A DNA stretch of 35,426 nucleotides, taken from NCBI RefSeq assembly GCF_944387725.1, contig NZ_CALXGA010000015.1:1-35426 (forward strand). The letters are read 5' to 3'. The notes beneath the pieces are model-generated. The model had not been told where the DNA came from, did no database searches, and saw only the letters and a program-made list of their open reading frames with translations. Positions 15,832-25,661 of this stretch are shown piece by piece (within the stretch, counting starts at the first letter, position 1; every line of letters begins with the position of its first letter). The DNA is from an uncultured Intestinimonas sp. (GTDB lineage: Bacteria; Bacillota; Clostridia; Oscillospirales; Oscillospiraceae). The translations under genes and the position numbers were made by a program.

Positions 15832-16802
15832 GCCTGACCCTGCGGCTTGCCGCCCTGCTGCTGGGGTGCCTGCTGGACCTGCTGTTTGGAGACCCCCACT
15901 GGATGCCCCACCCGGTCCGGGCCATGGGGGGGATCACCGCCCTGCTGGAGCGGCCCCTGCGCTTCCTCTTTCCCAAGGGCCCCAAGGGGGAGCTGGCGGC
16001 GGGAGCGGCGCTGGTGGTGCTGGCGGCGGGGATTTCCACCGGGGCGGCGGTGCTGGCCCTGTGGCTGTGCCGGCGCATCCACCCCCTGCTGGCCTTCGCT
16101 GCGGAGACTCTGCTGTGCTATCAGCTCCTGGCCGCCCGGTCCCTCCGGGACGAGAGCCTGAAGGTCTACCGGGCCCTGCGGGACGGCGCCCTGGAGGAGG
16201 CCCGGCGGGCGGTCTCCATGATTGTGGGCCGGGACACCGACCGGCTGGACCGGGACGGGGTGGCCCGGGCGGCGGTGGAGACGGTGGCGGAGAACGCCTC
16301 CGACGGGGTGGCGGCCCCCCTGCTGTTCCTGGCCATTGGCGGGGCCCCCCTGGGGGTATTTTACAAGGCGGTCAACACCATGGACTCCATGGTGGGCTAC
16401 AAAAATGACCGCTACCTCTACTTTGGCCGGGCGGCGGCCCGGCTGGACGACGCAGTGAATTTCCTCCCGGCCCGGCTGGCGGGGGTGCTGATGTGCCTGG
16501 CCGCCCGGCCCGCAGGCTTTGATGGGAAAAACGCCTGGAAAATCTTCCTCCGGGACCGGAAGAAGCACAAGAGCCCCAACTCCGCCCACACCGAGGCGGC
16601 GGCGGCGGGGGCCCTGGACATCCAGCTGGGGGGGAGCAGCTTTTACTTTGGGAAGCGGGTGGAAAAGCCCACGATTGGGGATCCCCTGCGGCCGGTGGAG
16701 CCGGCGGACATCCTGCGGTGTAACCGCCTGATGTATGCCGCGGCCTTTCTGGCCATGGTCCTATTCTGCGGGATTCCTCTGGCGCTGAGTTTGACGCTCT
16801 GA
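15828..16802 (+). CDS. cbiB: Adenosylcobinamide-phosphate synthase
   Basis: The 324-residue membrane protein is CbiB, which attaches the aminopropanol phosphate arm to adenosylcobyric acid. LFGDPHWMPHPVRAMG (about residues 20-35) near the first membrane segment, SMIVGRDTDRLDRDGVARAA, ETVAENASDGVAAPLLF and FYKAVNTMDSMVGYKNDRY are strong family marks. The ATG at 15828 overlaps the cobC stop. It is followed by cobD, whose product supplies the aminopropanol phosphate. Confidence 0.94.
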   Translation: MSLTLRLAALLLGCLLDLLFGDPHWMPHPVRAMGGITALLERPLRFLFPKGPKGELAAGAALVVLAAGISTGAAVLALWLCRRIHPLLAFAAETLLCYQLLAARSLRDESLKVYRALRDGALEEARRAVSMIVGRDTDRLDRDGVARAAVETVAENASDGVAAPLLFLAIGGAPLGVFYKAVNTMDSMVGYKNDRYLYFGRAAARLDDAVNFLPARLAGVLMCLAARPAGFDGKNAWKIFLRDRKKHKSPNSAHTEAAAAGALDIQLGGSSFYFGKRVEKPTIGDPLRPVEPADILRCNRLMYAAAFLAMVLFCGIPLALSLTL

Positions 16803-16842
16803 GGCCGCCCCGTACGGCGGGAGAGAGACGGCTTGGAGAGAG

Positions 16843-17910
16843 GTGACAGCTTTGAAGGAATCGACCCACGGCGGCGATCTGGTGTCGGCCCGGGTCCTCT
16901 GGGCCGGGGAGGTGCTGGATTTCTCCGCCAACTTAAACCCCCTGGGGATGCCCGAGGGGGTCCGGCGGGCCGCCGCCGAAGGGGTGGAGGAGGCGGTCCA
17001 CTACCCAGACCCCCTGTGCCGGGCCCTTTCCGCCGCCATCGCCCGGCGGGACGGCGTGGCCCCGGGGCAGGTCCTCTGCGGCAATGGAGCCGCCGACCTG
17101 GTCTTCCGGCTGGCCTTTTCCGAGGGCCCCCGGCGGGCCCTGGTCACCGCCCCCACCTTCTCGGAGTACGAGGCGGCGGTCTCCGCCGCAGGCTGTACTG
17201 TGGTCCGCCACATCCTGGACCGGGCGCGGAACTTCGACCTCACCGGGGCCGTCCTGGACGAGCTGACGCCGGAGCTGGACCTGGCCTTTTTCTGCACCCC
17301 CAACAACCCCACGGGCCGGGTCATCGACCGGGGGCTCCTGGAGGCCATTCTGGAGAAGAGCCGGGCGGCGGGGGTCCGGCTGGTGGTGGACGAGTGCTTC
17401 CTGGCCCTCTCGGACGGCGGGGAGGCGGCGGGGCTGGCGGGATATCTGGAGCCATATCCCAACCTCCTGCTCCTCCGGGCCTTCACCAAGAGCTACGCCA
17501 TGCCCGGCCTGCGGCTGGGCTACTGCCTCAGCGCCGACGGGGCGCTGCTGGACCGGATCTCCCGCTGTGCCCAGCCCTGGAGCGTGTCCGCGCCCGCCCA
17601 GGCGGCGGGGCTGGCGGCGGCGGCGGAGCCCAGCCACCCCCGCCTGGCCCGGGCGCTGATTGCCCGGGAGCGGAGCCGGCTCATGCGGGCCCTGGAGGGG
17701 CTGGGCCTGGAGGTAATCCCCAGCGCGGCCAACTATCTGCTCTTCCGGGCGCCGGGGATTACGGACCTGCGGGAGCGGCTGCTGCGCCGGGGGGTGCTCA
17801 TCCGCTCCTGCGCCGACTACCCGGGGCTGGGAGAGGACGACTACCGGATCGCGGTCCGGCTTCAGGAAGAGAATGAACAACTGATCCGGGCCATGAAGGA
17901 GGCGCTGTAA
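16843..17910 (+). CDS. cobD: L-threonine-O-3-phosphate decarboxylase
   Basis: The product (up to 355 residues) is a fold-type I PLP enzyme of the histidinol-phosphate aminotransferase group. In this context it is CobD, which makes (R)-1-amino-2-propanol phosphate for CbiB. Seen are [16 protein letters not shown] (about residues 26-41), [23 protein letters not shown] and the PLP-lysine region [15 protein letters not shown] (about 223-237). Two starts are possible: GTG 16843, or TTG 16852, which has AGAGGTGA at ideal spacing. I list the longer form, but the TTG may be real. Confidence 0.9.
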   Translation: MTALKESTHGGDLVSARVLWAGEVLDFSANLNPLGMPEGVRRAAAEGVEEAVHYPDPLCRALSAAIARRDGVAPGQVLCGNGAADLVFRLAFSEGPRRALVTAPTFSEYEAAVSAAGCTVVRHILDRARNFDLTGAVLDELTPELDLAFFCTPNNPTGRVIDRGLLEAILEKSRAAGVRLVVDECFLALSDGGEAAGLAGYLEPYPNLLLLRAFTKSYAMPGLRLGYCLSADGALLDRISRCAQPWSVSAPAQAAGLAAAAEPSHPRLARALIARERSRLMRALEGLGLEVIPSAANYLLFRAPGITDLRERLLRRGVLIRSCADYPGLGEDDYRIAVRLQEENEQLIRAMKEAL

Positions 17911-17911
17911 G

Positions 17912-19417
17912 ATGCCGGCAAAAGCGATCATGATCCAGGGCACTGCCTCCAACGCCGGCAAGAGCCTGCTGGCGGCGGGGCTGTGCCGGATCTTCCGGCA
18001 GGACGGCTGGCGGGTGGCCCCCTTTAAGGCCCAGAACATGGCCCTCAACTCCTTCATCACCGCCGACGGCCTGGAGATGGGCCGGGCCCAGGTGGTCCAG
18101 GCCCGGTGCGCCGGGGTGGAGCCTGACGTGCGCATGAACCCCATTCTCCTCAAGCCCACCAACGACACCGGCTCCCAGGTCATTGTCCACGGGACGCCCC
18201 GGGGGACCATGGGGGCGGCGGCGTATTTCCGCTGGAAAAAGGAACTGATCCCCGACGTCCTGGCGGCCTATGACGCCCTGGCCTCCGCGTACGACATCAT
18301 TGTCATCGAGGGGGCGGGGAGCCCGGCGGAGATCAACCTCAAGCGGGACGACTTTGTGAACATGGGCATGGCCCGGCTGGCGAACGCCCCGGTGCTCCTG
18401 GCGGGGGACATCGACCGGGGGGGCGTCTTCGCCTCCCTCTACGGCACGGTGAAGCTCCTGGAGCCGGAGGAGCAGGCGCGCATCAAAGGCCTCATCATCA
18501 ACAAGTTCCGGGGGGACGTGGAGATTCTGCGGCCGGGCCTGAAGACCCTGGAGGGGCTCACCGGCAAGCCGGTGCTGGGGGTGGTGCCCATGCTGGACGT
18601 GGACATCGACGACGAAGATTCCCTCTCCCCCAAGCTCTGCCGGGGGGGGGAGACGGGGCTGGCCGACATCGCGGTGGTGCGCCTGCCCCGCCTGTCCAAC
18701 TTCACCGACTTCAACCCCCTGGAGCGGGTGGAGGAGGCCGCAGTGCGGTATGTCCAGACCCCCGGCGAGCTGGGGAACCCGGACCTGGTGATCCTGCCGG
18801 GGACCAAGAGCACCCTGGACGACCTCAAGTGGCTCCGTCAGAGCGGGCTGGAGGCCAAAATCCTCCAATATGCCAGTCGGGGCGGGGCCGTGGCCGGCAT
18901 CTGCGGCGGCTACCAGATGCTGGGCCAAACCCTCTCCGACCCAGAGGGGGTGGAGGGCGGCGGAACCCTGCGGGGCATGGGACTGCTCCCCACCGGCACC
19001 GTTTTCCGGGGGGAGAAGACCCGCACCCGGGTCTCCGGGGTCTTCCGGGGGGCACAGGGGGTCTTCGCCTCTCTGAACGGGGCGGCCCTGGAGGGCTATG
19101 AAATCCACATGGGGGAGACCGTGCTGAGCCAGGGGGCGGAGCCCCTGACCGCCCTCGCCACCCTGGACGGCGGGACCAAGGCCGACGGCGCCGCCCGGGG
19201 CAATGTGTGGGGCAGCTACGTCCACGGCCTCTTCGACCGGGCCGAGAGCGCCCGGGCCCTGGTGGACGCCCTCCTGGCCCGGAAGGGTCTGGCCCCCTCC
19301 GCCAGGGCGGTGGACTGGCAGGCATACCAGGAGGAGCAGTATGACAAGCTGGCGGCGGGGGTCCGGGCAAGCCTGGACCTGGCGCACGTCTATCGGATTC
19401 TGGAGGGCAAGGAGTGA
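17912..19417 (+). CDS. cobQ: Cobyric acid synthase
   Basis: The 501-residue product (CobQ/CbiP) amidates the b, d, e and g side chains using ATP and glutamine. The N-terminal P-loop [19 protein letters not shown] (about residues 10-28) and [13 protein letters not shown] are present; the C-terminal glutaminase domain has the nucleophile region [15 protein letters not shown] (about 327-341) and GSYVHGLFD near 433. Length is standard. The ATG follows the cobD stop after one base. Confidence 0.95.
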   Translation: MPAKAIMIQGTASNAGKSLLAAGLCRIFRQDGWRVAPFKAQNMALNSFITADGLEMGRAQVVQARCAGVEPDVRMNPILLKPTNDTGSQVIVHGTPRGTMGAAAYFRWKKELIPDVLAAYDALASAYDIIVIEGAGSPAEINLKRDDFVNMGMARLANAPVLLAGDIDRGGVFASLYGTVKLLEPEEQARIKGLIINKFRGDVEILRPGLKTLEGLTGKPVLGVVPMLDVDIDDEDSLSPKLCRGGETGLADIAVVRLPRLSNFTDFNPLERVEEAAVRYVQTPGELGNPDLVILPGTKSTLDDLKWLRQSGLEAKILQYASRGGAVAGICGGYQMLGQTLSDPEGVEGGGTLRGMGLLPTGTVFRGEKTRTRVSGVFRGAQGVFASLNGAALEGYEIHMGETVLSQGAEPLTALATLDGGTKADGAARGNVWGSYVHGLFDRAESARALVDALLARKGLAPSARAVDWQAYQEEQYDKLAAGVRASLDLAHVYRILEGKE

Positions 19418-19421
19418 GCCT

Positions 19422-20066
19422 ATGAAAGTGGAATTGCAGCGGGTGGCCCCGGCGGAGATCGAGGCCCGGAGCATGGAGATCATCCAGCTGGAGCTGGGGG
19501 AGCGGACTTTTCCGCCGGAAATCCTGCCGGTGGTGAAGCGGGTCATTCACACCACCGCCGACTTTGACTACGCCGGCAATCTGGTCTTCTCCCCGGGGGC
19601 GGTGGAAAAGGGGGTGGCCGCCCTGAAGGCCGGCTGCGCCCTGGTCACCGACACCCAGATGGCCCGGGCCGGCGTCAACAAGCGGGTGCTGGAGAAGTTC
19701 GGCGGAGAGGCCCTGTGCTTCATGTCCGACCCAGACGTGGCCGCCGAGGCCAAGGCGCGGGGGGTCACCCGGGCCGCCGTCTCTATGGAGCGGGCGGCCA
19801 GGCTGGACCGGCCCCTGATCCTGGCCCTGGGCAACGCTCCCACGGCTCTGGTCCGGGCCTGCGAACTTCTGGAGGCGGGGGAACTGCGGCCAGCGCTCAT
19901 CATCGGCGTGCCGGTGGGCTTTGTCAACGTGGTGGAGAGCAAGGAGCTCCTGCTCACCCAGGACGTGCCCTATATCGCTGCCCGCGGCCGGAAGGGCGGC
20001 TCCAACGTGGCGGCCGCCATCTGCAACGCCCTGCTGTATCTGGCATCCGGCAACGTCCGGGAGTGA
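19422..20066 (+). CDS. cbiC: Cobalt-precorrin-8 methylmutase
   Basis: The 214-residue product is CbiC/CobH, which moves the methyl group from C11 to C12 to give cobyrinate. RVIHTTADFDYAGNLVFSPG (about residues 40-59) contains the conserved histidine of the family; VTDTQMARAG and the C-terminal GRKGGSNVAAAICNALLYLA are further marks. It follows cobQ by 4 nt, with GGAGTGAG as ribosome site. Length agrees with the family. Confidence 0.95.
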   Translation: MKVELQRVAPAEIEARSMEIIQLELGERTFPPEILPVVKRVIHTTADFDYAGNLVFSPGAVEKGVAALKAGCALVTDTQMARAGVNKRVLEKFGGEALCFMSDPDVAAEAKARGVTRAAVSMERAARLDRPLILALGNAPTALVRACELLEAGELRPALIIGVPVGFVNVVESKELLLTQDVPYIAARGRKGGSNVAAAICNALLYLASGNVRE

Positions 20067-20093
20067 CCGAAGCGAAGGGAAGGAGGGGCGCCT

Positions 20094-20888
20094 ATGCCGG
20101 AGAAAGCCCTTTTGGTGGTGTCCTTTGGCACCAGCCACCTGGACACCCTGGAGAAGACCATCGTCCCCATTGAGGAGGATCTGGCCGCCGCCCTGCCGGA
20201 CCGGGTCCTCCGCCGGGCCTTCACCAGCGGCATGATTCTGCGCAAGCTGGAGGCCCGGGACGGCCTCCACATCGACGATGTGCCCCGGGCCCTGGAGGGC
20301 CTGGCCGGGGCGGGAGTCCGGGACGCAGTGGTCCAGCCCACCCACATCATGCACGGGGCGGAGTACGACAAGCTCCTGGCCCAGGCGGAGCCCTTCCGGG
20401 GGCGGTTCGAGCGGCTGGCCGTGGGCCGCCCTCTGCTGAGCGCGGAGGAGGACTACCGCCAGGCGGCGGAGGCCCTGCTGGAGGCGCTGCCGGAGCGGGC
20501 GGAGGACCGGGCCCTGGTCTTCATGGGCCATGGGACGGAGCACTTCGCCAACCCGGCCTACTGCCAGCTGGAGTACCTGCTCCACGATCTGGGCCGGACC
20601 GACGTGCTGGTGGGCACCGTGGAGGGCTACCCCGGCTTCGGGGAGGTCCTCCGGCGGCTCTCAGAGCGGCCCGGGGTCCGGAGGGTGGTGCTGGCCCCCC
20701 TGATGATTGTGGCCGGCGACCACGCCAAAAACGATCTGGCGGGGCCGGAGCCAGATTCCTGGAAAAGCCAGTTGGAGGCCCTGGGCTACGAGACGGACTG
20801 CCGCCTTACCGGGCTGGGGGAGTACCCCGGCCTCCGCGGTATCTTTGTCCGCCACGCCCTGGAGGCGGCGGGAGACGGACCGAAGTAA
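20094..20888 (+). CDS. cbiK: Sirohydrochlorin cobaltochelatase
   Basis: The 264-residue product is the anaerobic-type chelatase CbiK, which inserts cobalt into sirohydrochlorin (factor II). LLVVSFGTSHLDTLEKTI at the start, QPTHIMHGAEYDKLL near residues 81-95 and FMGHGTEHFANPAYCQLEYL (about 143-162) include the conserved metal-binding histidines. No signal peptide is present, so it acts in the cytoplasm, unlike the exported forms of some sulfate reducers. With no separate siroheme ferrochelatase in the window it could also load iron; that is inference. AAGGAGG precedes the ATG. Confidence 0.94.
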   Translation: MPEKALLVVSFGTSHLDTLEKTIVPIEEDLAAALPDRVLRRAFTSGMILRKLEARDGLHIDDVPRALEGLAGAGVRDAVVQPTHIMHGAEYDKLLAQAEPFRGRFERLAVGRPLLSAEEDYRQAAEALLEALPERAEDRALVFMGHGTEHFANPAYCQLEYLLHDLGRTDVLVGTVEGYPGFGEVLRRLSERPGVRRVVLAPLMIVAGDHAKNDLAGPEPDSWKSQLEALGYETDCRLTGLGEYPGLRGIFVRHALEAAGDGPK

Positions 20889-20903
20889 GGAGAGACGAGC
20901 ATC

Positions 20904-21623
20904 ATGGAAAAAGGAATCCTGTACGGCGTGGGGGTGGGCCCCGGCGACCCGGAGCTGGTGACCCGGAAGGCCGAGCGTATCCTCCGGGAGGCCGACGTCA
21001 TTGCCGTCCCCGACAAGGGCGCGGGGGAGAAGACCGCCCTGCGCATCGTGGAGGACCTGGCGGCGGGCAAGGAGCTCCTGTCCTGTCCCACCCCCATGAT
21101 CCGGGACCGGGAAAGGCTGGACCGCTGCTATGAGGAGATTGCCGGGCGCATCTGCGCCCTGCTGGAGGCCGGGCAGATCGTTGCCTTTATCACCCTGGGG
21201 GACCCTACGGTGTACTCCACCTACATTTATGTCCACAAAAAGGTCCTGGCCCGGGGCTATGACGCCCAGATCATCCCCGGGGTACCCTCCTTCTGCGCCG
21301 CAGCGGCCCGGCTGGGCGTCTCCCTGTGCGAGGGGGCGGAGCGGCTGCTCATCGTCCCAGCCTCCCACCAGGCGGCCGACTGTCTGGATGTAAAGGCCAA
21401 CAAGGTCTTCATGAAGGCCGGGAGGGCCATCGGGGAGCTCCGGGACCTGCTGGCGGAGCGGGGATTGCTGGACCGGGCCTCCCTGGTGGCCAACTGCGGC
21501 ATGGAGGGGGAGGCCGTCTACCCCCGCTTTGCCGATGTGGAGGACGGGACCGGCTACTTTTCCGTGGTTCTGGTCAAGGAGCCGGAGGAACCCGCCCCCG
21601 GGCGGGAGAAACAGGAGGGGTGA
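20904..21623 (+). CDS. cbiL: Cobalt-factor II / precorrin-2 C20-methyltransferase
   Basis: The 239-residue product is CbiL/CobI, methylating C20. The SAM-binding LYGVGVGPGDPELVTRKAE at the N-terminus, ITLGDPTVYSTYIYVHKKV (about residues 94-112) and IIPGVPSFCAAAARLGVSL identify it. The biochemically early steps (cbiK, cbiL) sit late in the operon. AAGGAGAGACGAG precedes the ATG. Confidence 0.94.
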   Translation: MEKGILYGVGVGPGDPELVTRKAERILREADVIAVPDKGAGEKTALRIVEDLAAGKELLSCPTPMIRDRERLDRCYEEIAGRICALLEAGQIVAFITLGDPTVYSTYIYVHKKVLARGYDAQIIPGVPSFCAAAARLGVSLCEGAERLLIVPASHQAADCLDVKANKVFMKAGRAIGELRDLLAERGLLDRASLVANCGMEGEAVYPRFADVEDGTGYFSVVLVKEPEEPAPGREKQEG

Positions 21624-21627
21624 ACCC

Positions 21628-22869
21628 ATGGGCATCATCATGTCGGGCCTGGACTATCAGAAGGCCCCCATTGCGCTGCGGGAACAGCTCTCCTTCACCA
21701 AGACCCAGGCGGGGGCCCTGACCGGGAGACTTGCCCAAGGGGAGGGGATTTTGGGCTGCGTGCTCCTCTCCACCTGCAACCGCACCGAGCTCTACCTCTC
21801 CTGCCCCCCGGAGGGCCGGGCGGCGCCGGACCGGCTCCTCTGCCGGGCGGTGGGGCTGGACCCCGGCCCCTTTGCCGGGGCCTTTGTCACCCGGCGGGGG
21901 GAGGAGGCCGTCCGGCACCTGATGGAGGTGGCCGGAGGGCTCCAGTCCCAGATCTGGGGGGAGGACCAGATCCTCTCCCAGGTGAAGGAGGCCATCGCCA
22001 TCGCCCGGGAGCAGGGCGCCGCCGACCCGGTGCTGGAGACCCTCTTCCGCACCGCCGTGTCGGCGGGAAAGGAGATCAAGACCAAGGTGCGGCTCACAGG
22101 GGTGGCCGTCTCGGCCGCCGCCCGGGCGGTGGAGGTCCTCCGGCGGGACCTGGGGGATCTCCAGGGCCGCCGGGCCCTGGTCATCGGCAACGGCGAGATG
22201 GGCCGGCTCTCCGCCGCCCTGCTCCGGGAGGCGGGGTGCGCCGTCACCGTCACCCTGCGGACCTACCGCCACGGGGAGACGGTGGTGCCGGCGGGGTGCG
22301 CCGTCACCCCCTATGGGGAGCGCTATGCCTCCATGGAGGGGATGGACATCCTCCTCTCGGCCACCACCAGCCCCCACTACACCGTGTCGGCCCGGCAGAT
22401 GAGCATGCTCAAGGCCCGGCCCAGCTGGGTGGTGGACCTGGCCATGCCCCGGGACGTGGACCCGGCGGCAGGGGACCTGCCGGGCGTCACCCTCTACAAC
22501 GTGGACACCCTGGGGGCGGAGCAGCGCCGGGGCGCGCTGCCCCAGACCGTCACCGACATCCTGGACAGCCACATGGCCCGGTTCTACGAGTGGAGCAACT
22601 ACCGCCGGTGCCTCCCCGCCATCGAGGCCCTGAAGGAGGCCATCGCCCAGCGGGTGCTCACCTACCCCGAGCTGGAGGAGGACCTGGAGGCGGAGGAGCT
22701 GGTGGAGCTGGCGGTGAGCCGGGCGGTGGACCTGCTCACCGGGGGGCTCAAGGAGCGCATCCGGCCGGAGGACCTGGAGCGGTGCGCGGGGAAAATCCGG
22801 GTCCACACCGCAGCCAGGGGCCAGAGGGAGGGCAGACATGCGCACATCCCATTTTCCCATGTTTGTTGA
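21628..22869 (+). CDS. hemA: Glutamyl-tRNA reductase
   Basis: The 413-residue product reduces glutamyl-tRNA to glutamate-1-semialdehyde with NADPH, the committed step of the C5 pathway. The catalytic cysteine is C50 in LLSTCNRTELYLS; GLQSQIWGEDQILSQVKEA (about residues 109-127) and the Rossmann motif ALVIGNGEMGRLSAALL (about 188-204) follow. The start ATG at 21628 follows cbiL by 4 nt with GGAGGGG upstream. The last 11 codons overlap the next gene in another frame (32 bp), giving a C-terminus ending in HVC. Placement in a B12-controlled unit suggests that ALA supply here serves corrinoids. Confidence 0.93.
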   Translation: MGIIMSGLDYQKAPIALREQLSFTKTQAGALTGRLAQGEGILGCVLLSTCNRTELYLSCPPEGRAAPDRLLCRAVGLDPGPFAGAFVTRRGEEAVRHLMEVAGGLQSQIWGEDQILSQVKEAIAIAREQGAADPVLETLFRTAVSAGKEIKTKVRLTGVAVSAAARAVEVLRRDLGDLQGRRALVIGNGEMGRLSAALLREAGCAVTVTLRTYRHGETVVPAGCAVTPYGERYASMEGMDILLSATTSPHYTVSARQMSMLKARPSWVVDLAMPRDVDPAAGDLPGVTLYNVDTLGAEQRRGALPQTVTDILDSHMARFYEWSNYRRCLPAIEALKEAIAQRVLTYPELEEDLEAEELVELAVSRAVDLLTGGLKERIRPEDLERCAGKIRVHTAARGQREGRHAHIPFSHVC

Positions 22870-23284
22870 CCTGCGGGGAAAGCCCTGCGTCATCGTGGGG
22901 GGCGGGGCCATCGCCCGGCGCCGGGCAGAGGTCCTGACCCGCTTTGGCGGGGCGGTGACCGTCATCGCCCCGGCGTGGCTGGGCGGAGTCCCCGGCGTCC
23001 GCTGGGAGCGGCGGGCCTACGCCCCCGGGGACCTGGCCGGGGCCTTTCTGGCGGTGGCCGCCACCGGCGACCGCCGGGTGAACCGCCGGGTGGGGGAGGA
23101 GGCCCGGGCCCTGGGCATCCCCGTGTCGGTGGCCGACCGCCGGGAGGAGTGCAGCTTTTTCTTTCCCGCCGTCTGTCAGGGGGGCGGGGTGACCGCCGGG
23201 CTGGTCTCCCTGGGGGGGGGCGATCACGCCCGGACCGCCCGGGCCGCCCGGGCCGTGCGGAGGACATTGGAGGGATTGGATTGA
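22838..23284 (+). CDS. Precorrin-2 dehydrogenase (short siroheme-synthase N-domain type)
   Basis: The 148-residue product oxidises precorrin-2 to sirohydrochlorin with NAD. It begins with MFVDLRGKPCVIVGGGAIAR, a typical dinucleotide-binding start, and contains SVADRREECSFFFPAV (about residues 97-112), matching the family's conserved segment. It is shorter than yeast Met8p and close to the single-domain bacterial forms (SirC/YlnF type). It sits where hemX lies in the Bacillus hemAXCDBL order. It provides CbiK's substrate. It overlaps hemA by 32 bp and hemC by 4 bp. Confidence 0.9.
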   Translation: MRTSHFPMFVDLRGKPCVIVGGGAIARRRAEVLTRFGGAVTVIAPAWLGGVPGVRWERRAYAPGDLAGAFLAVAATGDRRVNRRVGEEARALGIPVSVADRREECSFFFPAVCQGGGVTAGLVSLGGGDHARTARAARAVRRTLEGLD

Positions 23285-24159
23285 AGACACTGCGGGCGGG
23301 CAGCCGGGAGAGCCAGCTGGCCGTGATCCAGACCCGGCAGGTGATGGAGGCCGTCCGGCGGACGGACCCCTCCCTCCGGCTGGAGCTGGTGACCATGAAG
23401 ACCACCGGGGACAAGATTCTGGACCGGACCCTGGACCAGGTGGGTGGCAAGGGCCTCTTCGTCAAGGAGCTGGACGCCGCCCTTCTGGAGGGCCGGGTGG
23501 ACTTCACCGTCCACAGCTGCAAGGACCTGCCCATGGACTTAGACCCCCGGCTCCCCCTGGCGGGCTTCTCCCGCCGGGCCGATCCCCGGGACGCTTTGGT
23601 CTTGCCGGAGGGGGTTACGGAACTGGACCCGGCCAAGCCCATCGGCTGCGCCAGCGCCCGCCGGACCCTCCAGCTCCGGCGGCTGTTTCCGGGCCAGCCG
23701 GTGGCCCCGGTCCGGGGCAACGTCCAGACCCGGCTGGGGAAGCTGGACCAGGGGAAGTACGCCGCCCTGGTGCTGGCCGCCGCCGGCCTGGAGCGGCTGG
23801 GCCTGGAGGGGCGGATCGCCCGGTATTTTACCATCGAGGAGCTGCTCCCCGCCGCCGGGCAGGGCATTCTGGCCGTCCAGGTCCGGGCGGGGGAGGAGGC
23901 CCCCTGGCTCTCTGGCTTCCGGGACCGGGACGGAGCCGACTGCGCCCTGGCCGAGCGGGCCTTCGTCCGGAGGCTGGATGGAGGGTGCTCGTCTCCCGTG
24001 GCGGCCTTCGCCGCCGTGGAGGGGGAGACCCTGACCCTCCGGGGCATGGACGTCACGGCGGAGGGAGAGCCTGTTTTCGACAGTATCACCGGCCCCCGTA
24101 CCAAGGCTGAGGCCCTGGGGTCGGCATTGGCCGGGCGCATCCGGGAGGGAAGGACATGA
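23281..24159 (+). CDS. hemC: Hydroxymethylbilane synthase (porphobilinogen deaminase)
   Basis: The 292-residue product polymerises four porphobilinogens to hydroxymethylbilane. RAGSRESQLAVIQTRQVMEA at the start, DFTVHSCKDLPMDLDPRLPL (about residues 79-98), the arginine-rich GCASARRTLQLRR and the dipyrromethane-cofactor cysteine region RLDGGCSSPVAAFA (about 236-249) are present. I assign a TTG start at 23281, overlapping the previous stop (TTGA), with GGAGGGATTGGA upstream; no ATG or GTG precedes the conserved start in frame without running far into the previous gene. Confidence 0.93.
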   Translation: MKTLRAGSRESQLAVIQTRQVMEAVRRTDPSLRLELVTMKTTGDKILDRTLDQVGGKGLFVKELDAALLEGRVDFTVHSCKDLPMDLDPRLPLAGFSRRADPRDALVLPEGVTELDPAKPIGCASARRTLQLRRLFPGQPVAPVRGNVQTRLGKLDQGKYAALVLAAAGLERLGLEGRIARYFTIEELLPAAGQGILAVQVRAGEEAPWLSGFRDRDGADCALAERAFVRRLDGGCSSPVAAFAAVEGETLTLRGMDVTAEGEPVFDSITGPRTKAEALGSALAGRIREGRT

Positions 24160-25661
24160 AGGGAATGGTCACACTGGTGGGGGCGGGCCCCGGAGACCCG
24201 GGGCTTTTGACCCTCAAGGGCCGGGAGGCCCTGGAGCGGGCCCAGGTGGTGGTCTATGACCGCCTGGTGAGCCCCGCCATTCTGGCCCTGATGCCCCCAG
24301 GGGCGGAGCAGATCAACGTGGGCAAGGAGGCCAGCCGCCACCCGGTGCCCCAGGAGGAGATCAACCGGATTCTCCTGGACAAGGCCCTGGAGGGCAAGCG
24401 GGTGGTCCGGCTGAAGGGGGGGGACCCCTTCCTCTTCGGCCGGGGCGGGGAGGAGCTGGAGCTCCTGGCCCGCCACGCCGTTCCCTTTGAGGAGGTGCCC
24501 GGCATCCCCTCGGCCATCGCCGTCCCGGCCTATGGGGGCATCCCGGTGACCCACCGGGATTTCACCTCCTCCCTCCACATCGTCACCGGCCATGCCAGGG
24601 CGGGGAAGGCCCTGGACATCGACTTTGAGGCCCTGGTGCGGACCGGGGGGACTCTGGTCTTTCTTATGGGGGTGGCCAGCCTGCCGGAGCTCTGCGCCGG
24701 GCTCCTCGCGGCGGGCATGGACCCCGACACTCCCGCCGCCCTGGTGGAGCGGGGCACCACCCCGGCCCAGCGGCGGCTCAGCGGCACCCTGTCCACCCTG
24801 GCAGGCCTGGCGGAGGAGGGCCGGGTGGAGAGCCCCGCCGTGAGCATCTTCGGCCCGGTGTGCGCCCTGGCGGAGGAATTTGACTGGTTCGACGCCCTGC
24901 CTCTGAAGGGGCGGCGGGTGGTGGTGACCCGGCCCAAGGAGCGCACGGGTACGCTGGCCCGGCGGCTCCGGGACCTGGGGGCCGACGTCTTTGAATATCC
25001 CTGCATCCGCACCCAGCCCATCTGGCCCTGCCCGGCCATGGAGCGGGCGGTGGAGGAGATCGACGCCTATGCGTGGCTGGCCTTCACCAGCCCTGCGGGG
25101 GTGGAGGCCCTCTGGTCCATGCTGGAGCGTCAGAACCGGGACGCCCGGGCCCTGGGAAAGGTGAAGCTGGCCGCCATCGGGCCGGGGACGGACCGGGCCC
25201 TCCGGGCCCACGGTCTCCGGGCCGACTACCTCCCGGAGGTCTACGACGCCGCCCACCTGGGGGCGGGGCTGGCGGCGCTGGCCCGGGGGAGGGTGCTGCT
25301 GCTTCGGGCGGAGATCGCCTCCCGGGACCTGACGGAGGCCCTGGAACAGGGCGGCGTCCCCTACGACGACATCCCCTGCTATGCCACGGTCTATGAGAGC
25401 GCCCACGCCGAAGCCCTCCGGGCCCTGGCCCGCTCGGGCGGGCTGGACCTGGTCACCTTCACCAGCGCCTCCACCGTGAAGGGCTTTGTGTCCTCCCTGG
25501 GGGAGATGGATTTCTCCGGCCTCACCGGGATCTGCATCGGGGCCCAGACCGCCGCCGAGGCGGCTAGGCACGGCATCCCCACGGTGGTGGCGGAGGAGGC
25601 CGCCATCGACGCCATGCTCAAGTGTATCATGAAGGAGGTTTCCGGCCATGGAACTCATTAA
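24156..25661 (+). CDS. cobA-hemD: Fused uroporphyrinogen-III C-methyltransferase / uroporphyrinogen-III synthase
   Basis: The 501-residue protein has an N-terminal SUMT domain (about residues 1-245) with VTLVGAGPGDPGLLTLKG, YDRLVSP, RLKGGDPFLFGRGGEELELL and EVPGIPSAIAVPAYGGIPVT, then a C-terminal HemD domain (about 250-501) beginning GRRVVVTRPKERTGTLARRL and including AWLAFTSPAGVEAL and LVTFTSASTVKGF. It closes the uroporphyrinogen ring and methylates C2 and C7 to give precorrin-2. This fusion is common in Clostridia. The corrinoid adenosyltransferase also called cobA is unrelated. Overlaps: 4 bp with hemC, 14 bp with hemB. Confidence 0.94.
   Translation: MKGMVTLVGAGPGDPGLLTLKGREALERAQVVVYDRLVSPAILALMPPGAEQINVGKEASRHPVPQEEINRILLDKALEGKRVVRLKGGDPFLFGRGGEELELLARHAVPFEEVPGIPSAIAVPAYGGIPVTHRDFTSSLHIVTGHARAGKALDIDFEALVRTGGTLVFLMGVASLPELCAGLLAAGMDPDTPAALVERGTTPAQRRLSGTLSTLAGLAEEGRVESPAVSIFGPVCALAEEFDWFDALPLKGRRVVVTRPKERTGTLARRLRDLGADVFEYPCIRTQPIWPCPAMERAVEEIDAYAWLAFTSPAGVEALWSMLERQNRDARALGKVKLAAIGPGTDRALRAHGLRADYLPEVYDAAHLGAGLAALARGRVLLLRAEIASRDLTEALEQGGVPYDDIPCYATVYESAHAEALRALARSGGLDLVTFTSASTVKGFVSSLGEMDFSGLTGICIGAQTAAEAARHGIPTVVAEEAAIDAMLKCIMKEVSGHGTH

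Noticed and set aside
16803-16842. Possible new promoter before cobD
   Set aside because: The 40-bp gap has no -35/-10 pair that stands out; it looks like an ordinary spacer within the operon.
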